DNA of 64,000 nt, from positions 3,305,001-3,369,000 of the forward strand of contig NZ_CP114909.1 of assembly GCF_027497355.1 (NCBI RefSeq). The letters are read 5' to 3'. The stretch comes from Micromonospora sp. WMMA1947 (GTDB lineage: Bacteria > Actinomycetota > Actinomycetes > Mycobacteriales > Micromonosporaceae). The notes beneath the pieces are model-generated. The model did no database searches, had not been told where the DNA came from, and worked only from the letters and a program-made list of their open reading frames with translations. Positions 56,058-63,552 of the stretch are shown here, one piece after another (position 1 is the stretch's first letter; each line of letters opens with the position of its first letter). Both the position numbers and the translations under genes were made by a program.

Positions 56058-57800
56058 TCAGCTTGAGCTGCCAGACCAGACTTCCAAGTCCCGCCTCGCG
56101 AATAGGTCGGCGTTTCCGTCCTTGCCACGCGCCTCGGGTACCTCGCCCACGCGCCGCTGTAGCCGCTTCTTGGCTGCTTCGTAGGACCAGGGCAGCACTC
56201 CGGCCTCTACCGCCTGGCGCAGCGTCAGGAAGTCCCCGGCAGGGCTTGATAGGTCGTTGACCTGGGATGTCTCCGGGGACCGGGGACATGCAAGCTGCCG
56301 GGCCTCGGCAGTGGTGAGGTAGGCGGCCTGTGTCTCGGTGGCTTGTCCGCCGATGACGATCTGCCACCGGCCGAGGGTGCGGGAGGCACGCGGCATGGCC
56401 GCCTCGGGGACGAGCATCTTCCAGTTGTTGGCGGTGTAGCGGGCGAGGCAGCGGATGCCGAAGTTCTCCCGCGCTTCGGGTCCGCCGATCGCGCGGGCGG
56501 TGAGCATCTGCGCGATGGCCAGCACGTTGACCTTGGCGCTTCGGCCCATGAACAGCAGGTCAGCCAGCGCCGACACGGCAGGCGACCGCTTCGGGTCACC
56601 CTTGCCGCGTGCCTCCGCCCAGAAGTTAACGAGCTGTCCGATGGTGGCGTTCAACTCCTCGCAGATGACCAGCACGCGGGGACCGGGATTCCAATCTTCG
56701 GCCTCGTGCATGGCCAGGGTGTTCCGCTCGTCGGCGAGCGCGGCCAGGCGCACGAGCACGTCATGCATCTGCGCCGGACGGGTGCAGTAGTCGACGCCGG
56801 CCAGGTTGAGGGCCCAGCGGTGCGAGCCCTTGCGGTCGAGGATGACCACTCGGCCGCCTCGGTTGAGTACCTGCACGGCGATCAGCTCGGCGAGCACGCT
56901 CTTGCCTGCGCCCGTTCCGGCTGACACGGCGATATGGGGGGAGTCGTCGCGCAGTGAGAGCGTGACGGGTCGGTCGCCGGCTCCCTGGCCGATGTAGAAC
57001 TCCCACTCGGCGAGCCGGGGCAGGTGGGCGGCGACCTGGTCGACGCCGACGCGGGCCGGCGGGCGCTTACGCACGGTCCAGACGGCACGCACGCGCGGGC
57101 CCACCTGGTGCCAGGTCTCGACCAGGTCAGCGACGGGGATCTTGCTGCTGACGATGGACGAGACGAGCTGCCGTTGCTCCTTGGTCAGGTACGGGGTGTC
57201 CGCCTCCAGTTCGATACGCGGCCCCTGGTCACCGTCGATCGGCCGGCGGAACACGGCCAGCCGGGACGTGATCGGTTCTGCCTTGCGCTGCACTGCCCAC
57301 GCTGCCCGCTGTGCGCGCTCGGGAAGCCACCGGATGATCGGCTCGACGTGCTCGCCGTACCAGGCGCGTACTGCCTTCTCCGCCGGGCTCAGCGGCTTGG
57401 CCAGCCGGGGCGTGAGGTTGCCCAACGACGGATCAACGTGCAGGCGCACGCCGGTCTGAAGTCCCATCGCCGGGGCGAGAGCGGCCAGGGTCGGGGCGAT
57501 GTACTCCCGGTGGAACCGGCGACGCACCAGCCGTTGCCGGCCACGCCACGCCGCAGCCAGAGCAGCGCCGCTGGCCGCAGTGAGCGAGGCGTCCGGGAAG
57601 GCCAGGGCCAGGCCGGCGGCGGCCGGCACACCGAGGCGGTACGCCTGACGCTGCCAGCCGGCCAGCCGGCCCGGTCCCCGGTGGCGGTACGGGTAACCCT
57701 GCTTGCCGCTGAGCGGCCTACCGGAGACGTACCGGTAGGCCACCCGCGAAACTGTGTGCTTGCGCCGCAGCTTGCGGAGAGTCCGCTCCAGCTCGGTCAC
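56058..57800 (-). CDS. FtsK/SpoIIIE-type DNA translocase (TraB/TraSA-like transfer protein)
   Basis: A 580-residue protein. A basic N-terminus and a hydrophobic region (about 57-85) are followed by a middle domain and a RecA-like motor with Walker A AGTGAGKS (about residues 293-301) and Walker B RVLVICEELN (about 370-380). The FMGRSAKVNVLAIAQ and GIRCLARYT segments are typical of this family. A C-terminal segment DFLTLRQAVEAGVLPWSYEAAKKRLQRR resembles a winged/MerR-like HTH and may recognise the element's own clt-like site. Such proteins move double-stranded DNA between mycelial cells in actinomycete elements. The start is GTG at 57800, overlapping the previous gene by 4 bp. Confidence 0.9.
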   Translation of the reverse strand: MTELERTLRKLRRKHTVSRVAYRYVSGRPLSGKQGYPYRHRGPGRLAGWQRQAYRLGVPAAAGLALAFPDASLTAASGAALAAAWRGRQRLVRRRFHREYIAPTLAALAPAMGLQTGVRLHVDPSLGNLTPRLAKPLSPAEKAVRAWYGEHVEPIIRWLPERAQRAAWAVQRKAEPITSRLAVFRRPIDGDQGPRIELEADTPYLTKEQRQLVSSIVSSKIPVADLVETWHQVGPRVRAVWTVRKRPPARVGVDQVAAHLPRLAEWEFYIGQGAGDRPVTLSLRDDSPHIAVSAGTGAGKSVLAELIAVQVLNRGGRVVILDRKGSHRWALNLAGVDYCTRPAQMHDVLVRLAALADERNTLAMHEAEDWNPGPRVLVICEELNATIGQLVNFWAEARGKGDPKRSPAVSALADLLFMGRSAKVNVLAIAQMLTARAIGGPEARENFGIRCLARYTANNWKMLVPEAAMPRASRTLGRWQIVIGGQATETQAAYLTTAEARQLACPRSPETSQVNDLSSPAGDFLTLRQAVEAGVLPWSYEAAKKRLQRRVGEVPEARGKDGNADLFARRDLEVWSGSSS

Positions 57801-58621
57801 TGGTCGCTCCCCTCGTGCATCAGGTGTGCCAGCGCGGCGGCCATCCCGAGCACCGCCACCGGCAGGCAGGCAACGGCGGTAGTGATCTGCCACGGAGCGG
57901 AGGTGATGCCGGCGGCGACCAGGAGGTGATAGGCCACCTGGCCGAGCGCGCCGATGATCAGCGACCCGATGCCGGACCACTTGGCGAACCGGCGAGCCCG
58001 GGGCGGGACCTGGCCGGAGAGCCAGGCTCGCAGCGAGTACGCGGCGTAGACCTCCACCCCGATCGGCAGGGTGATAGCGGTGTTGATGCTGAACCCGTTC
58101 GCGATCCCGGGCAGCGGGTGCACCACGCCGAACCCGGTGAGTCCGCCGAGTCCGACCCACCCGGACCAGATAGCCACGAACGCGGGCAACGCGATCAGCA
58201 CCACGGGCCACGCGGACAGCCGGCGGACCGGCGCAGCCTCAGCCTTGACCGGGGCAGGCTCGACCGGGGCCGGCGGGTGTCCGCCCGGCTCGACCAGCGG
58301 CGACGGCTCGGTGACCTTGGCAGTCGGCAGGATCAGCGGAACCGGGGTGGTCTCGACCGGTGCTGCCGGCAGGACCGGGGCGGGCTCGGCGTACTCCCAC
58401 GGGTCCGAGGTGGGCTCAGCCTCGGTCTCGTCGGGCAGGGTGATGGGCTCGGCGATCAGAGCCAGGCGCGCGGCCTGAGCCTTGGGCGCACCCACCTTGA
58501 ACTCACGCATGATCCGGTTGCGCGAGGGGATCTCACCGAGCCTGTCGGCCAGGTCCCGCACGGCGGGGAGCAGATCCGCGACGGCGCGCGGGTAGGCGCT
58601 GGGAGCGGTGGCGGTGGTCAT
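57797..58621 (-). CDS. DUF2637-like membrane protein (Spd-like spread protein candidate)
   Basis: A 274-residue protein. An N-terminal HTH-like segment (LADRLGEIPSRNRIMREFKVGAPKAQAARL, about 24-53) is followed by a Pro/Glu-rich linker (60-135). Four membrane helices follow (about 140-265), with SAWPVVLIALPAFVAIWSGW and ITLPIGVEVYAAYSLRAWLS. These helices resemble DUF2637 proteins found beside TraB-type translocases, thought to help intramycelial spread. The position between the small membrane gene and the translocase, with 4-bp overlaps on both sides, supports that. Confidence 0.78.
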   Translation of the reverse strand: MTTATAPSAYPRAVADLLPAVRDLADRLGEIPSRNRIMREFKVGAPKAQAARLALIAEPITLPDETEAEPTSDPWEYAEPAPVLPAAPVETTPVPLILPTAKVTEPSPLVEPGGHPPAPVEPAPVKAEAAPVRRLSAWPVVLIALPAFVAIWSGWVGLGGLTGFGVVHPLPGIANGFSINTAITLPIGVEVYAAYSLRAWLSGQVPPRARRFAKWSGIGSLIIGALGQVAYHLLVAAGITSAPWQITTAVACLPVAVLGMAAALAHLMHEGSDQ

Positions 58622-58800
58622 CGGTTGATCAGCTCCCGGCGGGTAGCGGTGGCGTCGAGGCGGGGAAGGCGGGCGATGTCGTCAGCAACCCGGTGCGCGT
58701 GCCGCTCGACCAGCCGGCGAGCAACGGCGAGCGGGGCGAGCATCGAGACCGGGCCGCCGATGAGGACCAGGCCGAGCGCGTAGGCGGCGGTGCCGTTCAT
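58618..58800 (-). CDS. small membrane protein of transfer operon, 60 residues
   Basis: One N-terminal membrane helix (YALGLVLIGGPVSMLAPLAV, about 7-26) and a charged helical tail (ARRLVERHAHRVADDIARLP). It overlaps both neighbours by 4 bp (ATGA). Small membrane partners of this kind are common in transfer/spread operons of actinomycete elements. Confidence 0.75.
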   Translation of the reverse strand: MNGTAAYALGLVLIGGPVSMLAPLAVARRLVERHAHRVADDIARLPRLDATATRRELINR

Positions 58801-59381
58801 CGGTCACCCGCCAGTGCCTCAGAGCGGCAGGGGATGCACCCGCCGGCAGGCTGGCCAACGTGCCCCGGCTTGTGGCACCGGTCGCCCCCGGCAGTCATCG
58901 GCAGGGCAGCGCCCTTGCGCTCCGGGTACGGGTAGCCGTTGGTGGCGGGGTTGGTGTTCTTGTTCTTGGGAAGGAATCGACGCCAGTCACGCGCGCTTGC
59001 GCGCGTCTTCAACTTCCCTTGGTCTTCAACACTTCGGGCGTCACCCTGGCTGTCACCCCCGGCGGGCTGATTCGTCACCCCCTCCGGCTGATTCGTCACC
59101 CCCGGACCGTTGTTCGTCACCCCCCGGCCGGTGACCAGTCGGTAGACGCGGGTGGCGATGCCGGCAACCTTGGTGACGACCAGGCGACCGAGCTGCACCA
59201 GCTTGGCCAGCGCCCGCTGTACGGTCCGCTCAGAGCAGCCGGCGTAGTCGGCGAGGGTGGCCACAGACGGCCAAGCGTTGCCCTCGTTGTTGGCGTGAGC
59301 AGCGATGGCGATAGCCACGGCACGCTCGTTCTTGCCGAGATCCTTCGTCGCAAGCAGGGCCTGCTTCACAGCTACACTCAT
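58797..59381 (-). CDS. HTH_36-type DNA-binding protein, operon leader (possible replication/transfer initiator)
   Basis: A 194-residue protein. The N-terminal winged HTH is of the replication-protein type: VAIAIAAHANNEGNAWPSVA, TLADYAGCSERTVQRALAKL (about 22-62). A linker with repeated GVTN(N/Q) units follows (about 84-108), then a basic region and a C-terminal C-x4-H...C-x2-C site (CHKPGH, CIPC, about 168-185). It heads a four-gene operon in which every junction is a 4-bp overlap. The winged HTH is like those of phage and plasmid replication initiators, but no catalytic domain is present. GGAGG lies 11 bases before the ATG. Confidence 0.8.
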   Translation of the reverse strand: MSVAVKQALLATKDLGKNERAVAIAIAAHANNEGNAWPSVATLADYAGCSERTVQRALAKLVQLGRLVVTKVAGIATRVYRLVTGRGVTNNGPGVTNQPEGVTNQPAGGDSQGDARSVEDQGKLKTRASARDWRRFLPKNKNTNPATNGYPYPERKGAALPMTAGGDRCHKPGHVGQPAGGCIPCRSEALAGDR

Positions 59382-59409
59382 GGCCGGGCGGACCTCCGTT
59401 GTCCGTCAA

Positions 59410-59457
59410 GGCCCCGGGTAACAGGTGTTCCAGCACCTGCCGGGGCCGTTCTATATA
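59410..59457 (-). promoter_or_regulatory. transfer-operon promoter and leader hairpin
   Basis: On the minus strand TATATA (complement of 59452-59457) is a good -10. Just after it, GGCCCCGG/CCGGGGCC (59410-59417 with 59440-59447) and inner CAGGTG/CACCTG (59422-59427 with 59434-59439) form a strong bulged hairpin that would be the 5' end of the message. It lies within 80 bases of attR, so in the excised circle it faces the integrase gene. Confidence 0.6.
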
Positions 59458-59486
59458 CACCTCCCTAACTCACGTTCACTGGCTCC

Positions 59487-59491
59487 AACGT
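59487..59491. mobile_element. attR core (AACGT) of the integrative element
   Basis: The second copy of the shared AACGT. Element DNA (TTCACTGGCTCC) is on its left, comEC (GGCGATCGTCGTC) on its right. Reading 46735 onward with GGCGATC in place of TCGCTAG gives the uninterrupted ComEC sequence VSGANVAIVVG. Confidence 0.85.
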
Positions 59492-61067
59492 GGCGATCGT
59501 CGTCGGGGCGGTGCTGCTGCTGGCCCGGTGGGCGCGTGCCGGTCCGCGTACCGCCGCCGTGCTCTGCGTCCTCGCGCTCGTCGGGTTCGTCATCCTGGTG
59601 CGGCCCTCGCCGAGCGTGGTGCGTGCCGCCGCGATGGGCGCGATCGGGCTCGCTGCGCTCGCCGCCGGGCGGTCCCGGTCGGCGCTGCCCGCGCTCGCCG
59701 CAGCGGTCACCGGGCTGGTCCTGTACGACCCGGACCTGGCGGGCGACCCGGGTTTCGCGCTGTCGGTGTGCGCCACCGGAGGACTGCTGCTGCTCGCGCC
59801 CGGCTGGCGGGACGCGCTGCGGCGCCGCGGCGTACCGGCCGGGCTGGCCGAGGCGCTCGCGGTGCCGGCATCCGCGCAGCTGGCCTGCGGCCCGGTGGTC
59901 GCCGGGCTGTCGGCGACGGTGAGCCTGGTGGCGGTACCGGCGAATCTGCTGGCGGTGCCGGCCGTCGCACCGGCCACCGTGCTCGGCGTACTGGCGGCGG
60001 TGCTGTCGCCGGTGTGGCCGGGTGGCGCGGAGTTCCTGGCCTGGCTGGCGAGTTGGCCGGCGCGCTGGCTGGTGGCGGTGGCCGGGCACGGGGCGGATCT
60101 GCCCGCCGGGAACCTGCCGTGGGCGGGCGGGGTGGCAGGGGCCCTGCTGCTGGCGGCGGTGAGCGTGGGGCTGCTGCTCGCCTTCCGGCGACGCCGGGCG
60201 CGACGACTGGTCGTGGTCGTCGTGGTGGCGGTGGTGCTCGGTGCGGTGCCGTTCCGGCTGTTCGCCTCCGGCTGGCCGCCGCGCGGCTGGGTGGTGGTGG
60301 CGTGCGCGGTGGGGCAGGGGGACGCGGTGGTGCTGCCGATCGCCGCCGGCCGGGCTGTCGTGGTCGACGCCGGCCCGGAGCCGTCCGGCGTGGACGCCTG
60401 CCTGCGCCGCCTCCGCGTACGGGAGGTCCCGCTGCTGGTGGTCAGCCACTTTCACGTCGACCACGTGGGCGGCGTGGCCGGGGTGTTCCGAGGGCGGCGG
60501 GTGGGTGCGGTGGTGGGTCCGGCCTGGTCCGAGCCGCCCTACGGCGCCGCCCAGGTCCGCGAGGCGGCCCGCCGGGCCGGTGCGCCGCTCGCCGCGGTGC
60601 AGGCGGGCTGGCGGTGGCGGGCGGGCGCGGTGGACCTGGTGGCGGTCGGGCCGCCGTACCCGCTGCGGGGCAGCCGGTCCGACCCGAACAACAACTCACT
60701 GGTGCTGGCCGCCACCGTGGGCGGGGTAAGAATCCTGCTCACCGGCGACGCCGAGACGGAGGAACAGCGGGCGATGCTGGAGACGACACCGGCCGCCGGG
60801 ATCCGGGCCGACGTGTTGAAGGTCGCCCACCACGGCTCGGCGTACCAGGATCCGGAGTTCCTGAGCGCGGTACGTCCGGCCGTGGCGCTGGTGAGTGTGG
60901 GCGTCGACAACGACTACGGGCATCCGAACGCCGGGTTGCTGGACCGGCTGACCCGGGGCGGGGCGCGGGTGCTGCGTACCGACACCGACGGGGACGTCGC
61001 CGCGGTCCGGGCGGGCGCCGGTCTCGCCGTGGTGAAGCGCGGCGCCGACAACGGGCCGCAGCGATAG
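59487..61067 (+). pseudogene. comEC: comEC 3' part, separated from its start by the element
   Basis: About 526 codons of ComEC, starting NVAIVVGAVLLLARWAR. It includes the competence-core membrane helices (about 1-240 of the fragment) and the C-terminal metallo-beta-lactamase domain with VSHFHVDHVGG and LLTGDAE. The GTG at 59490 is an internal Val codon, not a real start; no ribosome site precedes it. Upstream sequence belongs to the element and carries a leftward promoter, so this part is probably not translated in the integrated state. The lack of further damage suggests that the disruption is recent or reversible. Confidence 0.93.
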
Positions 61068-61190
61068 AGAGGGGGGATCTTGTCGCGGTAGATGGTAGAT
61101 CAAGGCAAATGTCTGGATTTGCGCTGTGTGCGGGCTGCGCCGTCACAGTCCCCGATGAGCAGGCCCGGCCGGGTCGGAGGGCGTGCGAGT

Positions 61191-62171
61191 ATGGGCGACG
61201 TGACCCCCGCCGACCTGCCTCCTATTGTGCTCGTCCTCGGCGACGAGGAGCTGCTCGCCACGCGAGCGGTCACCGAAGCCGTCGCCCGGGCCCGCGAGGT
61301 GGACCCCGACGTGGACGTGCGGGAATGCCAGGCCGGCACGCTCACCGTCGGCGAGATCGCCGAGATGCTCAGCCCGTCGCTGTTCGGCGGTCGCCGGGTG
61401 CTCGTGCTCCGCTCCGGTCAGGACGCCCGGAAGGACCTCGTCGCAGCGCTGCTGGCGTACGCGAAGAATCCCGACCCGGACGTGCAGCTGGTGGTGCTGC
61501 ACCTGGGCGGGGCCAAGGGCAAGGCGTTCGCCGACGGCCTGCGGGCGGCGGGCGCCACTGTGGTGCCGGCCGTGAAGCTCAAGGGCGACCGGGAGCGGGC
61601 CGCCTTCGTGCGGGACGAGATCCGTCGCATCGGCGGCAAGTGCACGCCTGACGCGGCGGACGCCCTGGTCGCCGCCGTCGGGAACGACATGCGTGAGCTG
61701 GCCGCCGCCTGCTCGCAGCTGGTCGCCGACACCGACGGCCGGATCGGCGCGGACACGGTCGCCCGGTACTACCGGGGACGGGCCGAGGTCACCGGATTCA
61801 CCGTCGCCGACGCGACGATGGTCGGTGACGTACCCGGGGCGCTGGAGGCGCTGCGGTGGGCGCTGCACGTCGGCGTCGACCCGGTGCCGATCGCGGACGC
61901 GCTGGCAGACGGCGTACGGACCGTCGCCCGGGTCGCCGCCGCCGGCCGGGGCAGCGCGTTCCAGCTGGCCAAGACGCTCGGCATGCCGGCCTGGAAGATC
62001 GAGAAGGCTCAGGTACGCGCCCGGGGCTGGACGCCGGAAGGCCTCGTCGAGGCGATGCGGGTGGCAGCCGAGTGCAACGCGGCGGTCAAGGGCGGCGCCG
62101 ACGACCGGGCGTACGCGCTGGAGCGAGCCGTGTTCGCGGTGGCGGCGGCCCGGCAGGGCGGCGCCCGGTGA
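61191..62171 (+). CDS. holA: DNA polymerase III delta subunit
   Basis: The clamp-loader subunit that opens the sliding clamp. The 326-residue protein has the N-terminal IVLVLGDEELLATRAV, the FGGRRVLVLRS block and the C-terminal helical collar. The ATG at 61191, behind GGTCGGAGGG, gives MGDVTPADLPP. It follows comEC as in mycobacteria. Its stop overlaps the next gene by 4 bp. Confidence 0.93.
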   Translation: MGDVTPADLPPIVLVLGDEELLATRAVTEAVARAREVDPDVDVRECQAGTLTVGEIAEMLSPSLFGGRRVLVLRSGQDARKDLVAALLAYAKNPDPDVQLVVLHLGGAKGKAFADGLRAAGATVVPAVKLKGDRERAAFVRDEIRRIGGKCTPDAADALVAAVGNDMRELAAACSQLVADTDGRIGADTVARYYRGRAEVTGFTVADATMVGDVPGALEALRWALHVGVDPVPIADALADGVRTVARVAAAGRGSAFQLAKTLGMPAWKIEKAQVRARGWTPEGLVEAMRVAAECNAAVKGGADDRAYALERAVFAVAAARQGGAR

Positions 62172-62665
62172 CCCGAGCGTGGTCGACGGTGGCCACGGAC
62201 GAGGAGCGGTACCGCCCGCTCTACGCCCGGGTGCTGGGACTGCGCTTCGTCAACCCGGGTGGGGTGCTCTGCTTCCTCTTCTTCGAGGGCGCGGTGGCGC
62301 TGGCCGTGCTGCTCGCCCTCGCCGAACTGGTGAGCTGGTGGGCGGTAGTGGTGCTGCCCGTCGCGGTGGCCGCCATGGTCAAGCTCAACGACGTGGTGGC
62401 CGAGATGGTCGTCCGTACTGCCGCGCAGGTGCCCGAGCAGGAGCGGGATCGCTTCCGCCGCCAGATGGAGCCGGTGATCGGCCGGGCGCGGGTGCCGGCC
62501 ACTGCCCGCGCGCTACCGGGCGGCGCGGCGAGCCTCGGGTCGCTGCCGGGCGGTGCGGCGCCGCCGAGCGCCCGTGCGTTGCCGGGTGGCGCGACCACCG
62601 ATTCCCGGGGCGTCCGCTACCACCATCCGCGACGCGCCACGTTCGACCGCCCCAACGAGCAGTAG
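62168..62665 (+). CDS. small membrane protein downstream of holA
   Basis: A 165-residue protein with two membrane helices (about 28-50 and 55-73), a polar helix, and a tail with ALPGGA(A/T) repeats. The start is GTG at 62168, overlapping the holA stop (GTGA). Function is unknown; translation is coupled to holA. Confidence 0.75.
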   Translation: MTRAWSTVATDEERYRPLYARVLGLRFVNPGGVLCFLFFEGAVALAVLLALAELVSWWAVVVLPVAVAAMVKLNDVVAEMVVRTAAQVPEQERDRFRRQMEPVIGRARVPATARALPGGAASLGSLPGGAAPPSARALPGGATTDSRGVRYHHPRRATFDRPNEQ

Positions 62666-62812
62666 CGACCCACCGCGCTAGGCCCTCCCGCCGCCTCGCG
62701 CTGCGCCAGCCGGACGCCCCGTGCTCTCCCGCCGCCCGGCACTGCGCCCTCCGGACACGCGCGCTCCCACAGCCAGAGCCTCCGCCGACCGGCCGTGACG
62801 CGATCACCCCGC

Positions 62813-62862
62813 AGATCTTGGTACGAAACGGCCCTCATAGGGGCCGAAATCGTCCAAGATCT
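62813..62862. repeat. palindromic intergenic element (AGATCTTGG type)
   Basis: AGATCTTGG-T-ACGA at the left and TCGT-C-CAAGATCT at the right are inverted with one mismatch, and GGCCC...GGGCC pairs in the centre. It lies in the 330-base gap (62666-62996) between convergent genes, which contains no other supported gene. The rest of the gap is GC-rich spacer. Confidence 0.8.
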
Positions 62863-62941
62863 CCGGGCTCCCGACGCGCGCAGCGCGTAGCGCGACGCAC
62901 GCGCACGTGATGCGACCCGCTGCGGGGGAGTGCGGACAGGC

Positions 62942-62976
62942 GGAAGCCCCGTGGGCGCGGTGGCCCCGGGGCTTCC
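62942..62976 (-). terminator. rpsT terminator
   Basis: GGAAGCCCCG (62942-62951) pairs with CGGGGCTTCC (62967-62976), 20 bases past the rpsT stop on the minus strand. Confidence 0.8.
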
Positions 62977-62996
62977 GGTGGGTTCTGTAGCGCTGG

Positions 62997-63263
62997 TCAG
63001 GCAGAGAACGAGGCGACGCGCTTGGCGATCGCCGACTTCCGGTTGGCCGCCTGGTTCGAGTGGATGACACCCTTGCTGGCAGCCTTGTCCAGCTTGCGGG
63101 TGGCCTCACGCATGAGCACGGTGGCCTTCTCGGTGTCGCCCGCCTCGGCAGCCTCGTGGAACTTCCGGATGGCGGTCTTCAGCGACGACTTGACCGACTT
63201 GTTACGCAGCCGGCGCTTCTCGTTCTGCCGGTTGCGCTTGATCTGGGACTTGATGTTCGCCAC
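62997..63263 (-). CDS. rpsT: 30S ribosomal protein S20
   Basis: An 88-residue basic helical protein, [20 protein letters not shown], with the [22 protein letters not shown] C-terminal pattern (here [19 protein letters not shown]) that packs on 16S rRNA. It is convergent with the holA operon, as in other actinomycetes. Confidence 0.97.
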   Translation of the reverse strand: MANIKSQIKRNRQNEKRRLRNKSVKSSLKTAIRKFHEAAEAGDTEKATVLMREATRKLDKAASKGVIHSNQAANRKSAIAKRVASFSA

Positions 63264-63552
63264 GCGACAGCCTCGTCTTGATAGCTCGGGTTGGTCTGCT
63301 TTCGCGCACGACGAGCATGCGTCATCGCCGCGCGAAAAGCCAGGCTACCAGGTCGGCCCCGGACGAGCCAAAACGCCTCCAGCCCGGGCAGGACAGACGC
63401 CCCTCCACCAGCCCGCCGCCACCCACCAGCCTGCCACCCACCAGCCCGCTGCCCGCCGCCAGCCGGGAGCCTTGCCGTCGACCGTCGCCGGCTGGAAGAC
63501 AGTGGCCGGCCCGTGCCGGCCGTGCCGAGCCGGCCGTGCCGAGCGGATCCGA
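63264..63552. other. intergenic region with CCACCAGCC-type repeats
   Basis: No gene is supported. The part next to rpsT is its promoter and leader. Around 63410-63475 the plus strand has imperfect CCACCAGCC(C/T)GC units, and around 63500-63545 GTGCCG/GAGCCGGCC units. Confidence 0.5.

Larger units (their letters stand above)
46740..59486. mobile_element. 12.75-kb actinomycete integrative (AICE-like) element inserted in comEC
   Basis: The boundaries are set by restoration of the comEC frame when 46739 is joined to 59492. Contents in order: serine integrase; divergent regulator; short accessory genes; an unknown 351-residue protein; zinc-finger/HNH-like proteins; a membrane and AbiTii cargo set; and an inward-reading transfer operon with an FtsK/TraB-type translocase. 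Third codon positions are visibly less G/C-rich than in flanking genes, consistent with transfer. No relaxase, type IV coupling system or phage structural gene is seen, so it is neither a classical ICE nor a prophage. Replication is not clearly encoded; the HTH protein at 58797 is the only candidate. Confidence 0.92.

Noticed and set aside
46735..59491. tRNA gene as attachment site
   Set aside because: No tRNA is present at either junction; the target is the comEC coding sequence, as expected for a serine rather than a tyrosine integrase.
46700..59500. Prophage interpretation of the element
   Set aside because: No capsid, terminase, portal, tail or lysis genes are seen; the FtsK-type translocase and spread-type genes fit an integrative transfer element.
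59490..61067. comEC 3' fragment as a complete gene starting GTG 59490
   Set aside because: The GTG is an internal Val codon next to the attR core, with no ribosome site and a missing N-terminal third.
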